From NCBI GenBank assembly GCA_965284565.1, contig OZ260100.1:1736001-1800000 (forward strand): DNA of 64,000 nucleotides, read 5' to 3'. This document shows, piece by piece, positions 61,253 to 64,000 of this stretch. How positions within the stretch are numbered: position 1 is the stretch's first letter; each line of letters opens with the position of its first letter. The translations under genes were made by a program, and so were the position numbers. The stretch comes from BRH-c54 sp965284565 (lineage in GTDB: Bacteria; Bacteroidota; Bacteroidia; Flavobacteriales_E; Vicingaceae). The notes beneath the pieces are model-generated. The model was not told the origin of the DNA and did no database searches. It saw nothing but the letters and a program-made list of their open reading frames with translations.

Positions 61253-62755
61253 TTATACTTCAGCTAACATTTTCTTACCTTTTTCAATCGCTTCTTCAAT
61301 AGAGCCAACAAGGTTGAAAGCTGCTTCAGGATATTCATCTACTTCCCCATCCATAATCATGTTAAATCCTTTAATAGTATCTTCTAAAGAAACTAACACT
61401 CCTTTTAATCCAGTAAATTGCTCAGCAACATGGAAAGGTTGAGATAAGAAACGTTGAACTCTTCTTGCTCTGTGTACAATTAATTTATCTTCTTCAGAAA
61501 GCTCGTCCATACCAAGGATGGCGATAATATCTTGAAGTTCTTTATATCTTTGTAATGTTTCTTTTACTCTTTGAGCACAATCATAGTGAGCTTTTCCAAC
61601 GATGTCCGGAGTTAAAATTCTAGAAGTAGAATCCAATGGATCTACCGCAGGATAAATTCCTAGCTCAGCAATTTTTCTTGAAAGTACTGTAGTTGCATCT
61701 AAGTGGGAGAAAGTAGTTGCAGGAGCAGGATCAGTTAGATCATCTGCAGGTACATAAACCGCTTGTACAGATGTAATAGAACCTGACTTGGTAGAAGTAA
61801 TACGCTCTTGCATTGCACCCATTTCAGAAGCTAATGTTGGTTGGTAACCTACCGCAGAAGGCATACGACCTAAAAGTGCAGATACTTCAGAACCAGCTTG
61901 TGTAAATCTAAAGATATTATCGATAAAGAATAAGATATCTTTTCCTTTTCCATCACCTTCACCATCTCTAAAATATTCAGCTAATGTTAATCCAGAAAGT
62001 GCAACTCTAGCTCTCGCTCCTGGTGGCTCGTTCATTTGTCCGAAAACCAATGTTGCCATAGATTCTGCTAAACCTTCTTTATTTACTTTTGATAAATCCC
62101 ATCCGCCTTCTTCCATAGAGTGTTTGAATTCGTCACCATATTTGATAACACCAGATTCAATCATCTCTCTTAAAAGATCATTTCCTTCTCTTGTTCTTTC
62201 ACCAACACCAGCAAATACAGAAAGTCCAGAGTGACCTTTAGCAATGTTGTTAATCAATTCCATAATAAGAACTGTTTTACCAACACCAGCACCACCGAAT
62301 AAACCAATTTTACCACCTTTAGAGTAAGGCTCAATTAAGTCAATTACTTTAATACCTGTCAACAATACTTCGGTTGATGTAGATAATTCCTCAAATTTAG
62401 GTGGCTTTCTGTGAATTGGGTTTCCATCTGCTTTAGGAACGTCACCAATACCATCAATAGCATCACCAACAACATTAAATAATCTTCCTCTAATTTGTTC
62501 GCCTTTAGGCATTAAAATAGGAGAGTTTAATGAAGTTACTTCCATTCCTCTACTTAGTCCGTCAGTTGCATCCATAGAGATTGCTCTAATAGCATCTTCT
62601 CCAATATGTTGTTGACATTCTAAGATTACTTTTTGTCCGTTACTTTTTGTGATTACTAAAGCATCCATAATGTTAGGAAGCTTTTCTGCATCAGCAAAAC
62701 TAACATCAATTACCGGACCCACAATTTGTGAAATTTTACCTACGATTGTTGACAT
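61253..62755 (-). CDS. atpD: ATP synthase beta subunit (F1)
   Basis: Catalytic subunit of 500 residues. The Walker A motif is GGAGVGKTVL near residue 158. The catalytic Glu segment GERTREGNDL, the Walker B region ILFFIDNIFRFTQAGSEVSALLG split by conserved residues, and the C-terminal FLSQPF are present. atpD-atpC here stands apart from the other ATP synthase genes, as is usual in Flavobacteriia. Confidence 0.97.
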   Translation of the reverse strand: MSTIVGKISQIVGPVIDVSFADAEKLPNIMDALVITKSNGQKVILECQQHIGEDAIRAISMDATDGLSRGMEVTSLNSPILMPKGEQIRGRLFNVVGDAIDGIGDVPKADGNPIHRKPPKFEELSTSTEVLLTGIKVIDLIEPYSKGGKIGLFGGAGVGKTVLIMELINNIAKGHSGLSVFAGVGERTREGNDLLREMIESGVIKYGDEFKHSMEEGGWDLSKVNKEGLAESMATLVFGQMNEPPGARARVALSGLTLAEYFRDGEGDGKGKDILFFIDNIFRFTQAGSEVSALLGRMPSAVGYQPTLASEMGAMQERITSTKSGSITSVQAVYVPADDLTDPAPATTFSHLDATTVLSRKIAELGIYPAVDPLDSTSRILTPDIVGKAHYDCAQRVKETLQRYKELQDIIAILGMDELSEEDKLIVHRARRVQRFLSQPFHVAEQFTGLKGVLVSLEDTIKGFNMIMDGEVDEYPEAAFNLVGSIEEAIEKGKKMLAEV

Positions 62756-62802
62756 GTTTTATGTTTTATTTATGAAAAAATTAGTCTTAAAATTTGTGGG
62801 TG

Positions 62803-62810
62803 CAAAACTA
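62803..62810 (-). promoter_or_regulatory. -7 box of the atpD promoter
   Basis: TAGTTTTG on the minus strand fits TAnnTTTG. A TTG lies 21 bases upstream of it, giving a slightly long spacer. The box lies 47 bases before the atpD start, in the divergent gap with ribF. Confidence 0.55.
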
Positions 62811-62926
62811 ATTATAAATAATTGATAATGGCAATAATTATTCTCCTTTTTTTGTCGAAAAAGATGCGATTTTTAGTGATATTTGCCAACCTAATTATAT
62901 TCACCATTATAGGACGATTTTTATAA

Positions 62927-63853
62927 GTGAAAGTTTACACTAATATTCAGGAATTTAAGTCAACAAAAAACGTTGTAGTTACTATTGGTACTTTTGATGG
63001 AGTTCATCTGGGGCACAAAGTAATTATTAATCAATTAAAAAAAGCTGCAGAAGAACTTGAAGGAGAAAGTGTGTTACTTACTTTTTTTCCTCATCCAAGA
63101 ATGGTTGTTTTTCCTGATGATAATGAATTGAAACTGTTAAATACTATTGAAGAACGTAAAGAGTTACTTGAAAAAGCAGGCATTGACCATTTAATTGTTC
63201 ATCCGTTTTCAAAAGCATTTTCACGCTTAACAGCCTTAGAATTTGTTAGAGATATTCTAGTAAATCGTTTAAATGTAAAAAAAGTGGTAATTGGATATGA
63301 TCATCATTTTGGAAGAAATCGTGAAGGAGCTTTTCATGATTTGGTTGAATTTGGAGAAGTGTATGGTTTTGTTGTTGAAGAAATTCCTGCTCAAGACATT
63401 CAGCAAATAAATGTGAGTTCAACAAAAATTAGAACTTCTTTACTTGCCGGAGAAATTCATGCAGCCACACAATTTTTAGGATATCCTTATTTTATTAATG
63501 GAATAGTGGTAAAGGGAGATAAAGTTGGTAGGGAAATTGGGTTTCCTACAGCTAATATTAAGCCTGATGAAACATATAAACTTATTCCTAAAAATGGGGT
63601 TTATGCTGTAAAAGTTATTGTTAATGAAAATGAATATGGTGGAATGCTTAATATTGGCGTTAGACCAACACTGAAAGGAGTTGATGAAACCATAGAAGTA
63701 AATATTTTTGATTTTGATGAAGAAATTTACGGACAAAAAATTCTGGTAAAATTTTACGAAAGAATACGTGATGAACAAACTTTTGATAATCTTAACGAAC
63801 TTAAAAACCAATTAAATATTGATAAAACTAAAACCATACAAATTTTTAGTTAA
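62927..63853 (+). CDS. ribF: Bifunctional riboflavin kinase / FAD synthetase
   Basis: Enzyme of 308 residues that makes FMN and FAD. The N-terminal nucleotidyltransferase domain has TIGTFDGVHLGHK, TFFPHPR and VIGYDHHFGRNREG plus SSTKIR. The C-terminal flavokinase domain (about 180-305) has VVKGDKVGREIGFPTANI and GVYAVKV followed by NIGVRPT. The start codon is GTG. The next reading frame begins inside its last codons. Confidence 0.96.
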   Translation: MKVYTNIQEFKSTKNVVVTIGTFDGVHLGHKVIINQLKKAAEELEGESVLLTFFPHPRMVVFPDDNELKLLNTIEERKELLEKAGIDHLIVHPFSKAFSRLTALEFVRDILVNRLNVKKVVIGYDHHFGRNREGAFHDLVEFGEVYGFVVEEIPAQDIQQINVSSTKIRTSLLAGEIHAATQFLGYPYFINGIVVKGDKVGREIGFPTANIKPDETYKLIPKNGVYAVKVIVNENEYGGMLNIGVRPTLKGVDETIEVNIFDFDEEIYGQKILVKFYERIRDEQTFDNLNELKNQLNIDKTKTIQIFS

Positions 63854-64000
63854 GCTACTTTTTATAATCTGCTTTATTGGAGTTTTTCAAAATTCCTATG
63901 CTCAGTTATTAGATAAAAAAGCATTAAAAAAAACAACTAAATTTTCTTGGGAAAAAGCACAGGAAGCAATTCCCGAAAAAGTGTTAAAACTAAAATTAAA
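63819..64000 (+). CDS. 5' end of a secreted, probably leucine-rich-repeat protein (partial)
   Basis: About 60 codons run off the right edge. The likeliest start is TTG at 63819, overlapping the ribF end in another frame; upstream in frame is a stop at 63813-63815. The product begins with a basic segment and a hydrophobic signal (FLVKLLFIICFIGVF) ending near NSYAQ. It continues KFSWEKAQEAIPEKVLKLKL, a pattern like the entry to leucine-rich repeats in Bacteroidota surface proteins. Too little is present to be sure. Confidence 0.6.
   Translation, partial: MIKLKPYKFLVKLLFIICFIGVFQNSYAQLLDKKALKKTTKFSWEKAQEAIPEKVLKLKL

Noticed and set aside
62850..62926. Promoter for ribF with GATATTTG as -7 box
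   Set aside because: The first two bases break the TAnnTTTG consensus and the nearest TTTG is 23 bases away.
1..64000. Search for insertion sequences, prophage, integron or defence islands
   Set aside because: No transposase, integrase, phage structural, restriction or CRISPR-associated protein was seen among the reading frames.

Overview
The window looks like a low-GC chromosomal segment of a member of the Bacteroidota, most likely order Flavobacteriales. The evidence is a menaquinone futalosine-pathway gene (mqnE), type IX secretion (T9SS) parts and substrates (GldN/PorN-like, PorP/SprF-like, type A and type B C-terminal sorting domains), an atpD-atpC pair apart from the other ATP synthase genes, DUF2851, DUF3570 and DUF4266 proteins, the FtsZ C-terminal tail, and several promoters of the Bacteroidota type (TTTG, about 19 bases, TAnnTTTG). 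I see no prophage, insertion sequence, CRISPR array or rRNA. Genus and species cannot be told from the sequence alone.

Layout. (1) 1-8128, plus: the distal half of the dcw cell-wall and division cluster, ftsW-murG-murC-ftsQ-ftsA-ftsZ, then a heptamer-repeat hairpin and a GatB/YqeY protein. (2) 8199-11801, minus: a thioredoxin-like / ApbE / DUF4266 / DUF3570 redox module and a small His-containing membrane-anchored protein. (3) 12187-26632, mostly plus: a small secreted protein, a large T9SS surface protein with PPC-like modules, tRNA-Leu(UAG), tig, clpP, eno, gltA, tRNA-Arg(ACG) on the minus strand, a GlcD-like FAD oxidase, a secreted M43 metalloprotease, mqnE and a GDPD. (4) 26641-38920, minus: CPA2 antiporter, PspC protein, a solitary GldN, DUF2851, lnt, a MarR-pirin-nitroreductase group with two identical operator-like sites, and a LuxE-like / M28 peptidase / SLC13 permease / DUF202 run. 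(5) 39039-39530, plus: a lipoprotein. (6) 39590-62755, minus: a signalling and surface block with a propeller-adenylate cyclase-HD fusion, an OmpA / PorP / type B CTD set, two paralogous modular surface proteins, a YfiR / TPR / HAMP-SpoIIE operon, a tandem pair of very basic small exported proteins, ferritin, an OmpR-type response regulator with its histidine kinase, and atpD-atpC. (7) 62927-64000, plus: ribF and the start of a secreted, probably leucine-rich-repeat protein.

How the genes fit together. The first 8 kb serve septal peptidoglycan synthesis and the divisome. The tig-clpP-eno-gltA-mqnE stretch is housekeeping (folding, proteolysis, glycolysis, TCA cycle, quinone). The minus-strand block from 39.6 to 57 kb is the most unusual part. 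Two membrane signal proteins with different outputs (adenylate cyclase plus HD; PP2C/SpoIIE phosphatase) share a similar coiled-coil linker, and they lie on either side of a cell-surface and T9SS module. The best candidates for an undescribed system are the three-gene YfiR-TPR-HAMP/SpoIIE operon, the cyclase-HD fusion, and the tandem pair of basic exported proteins.
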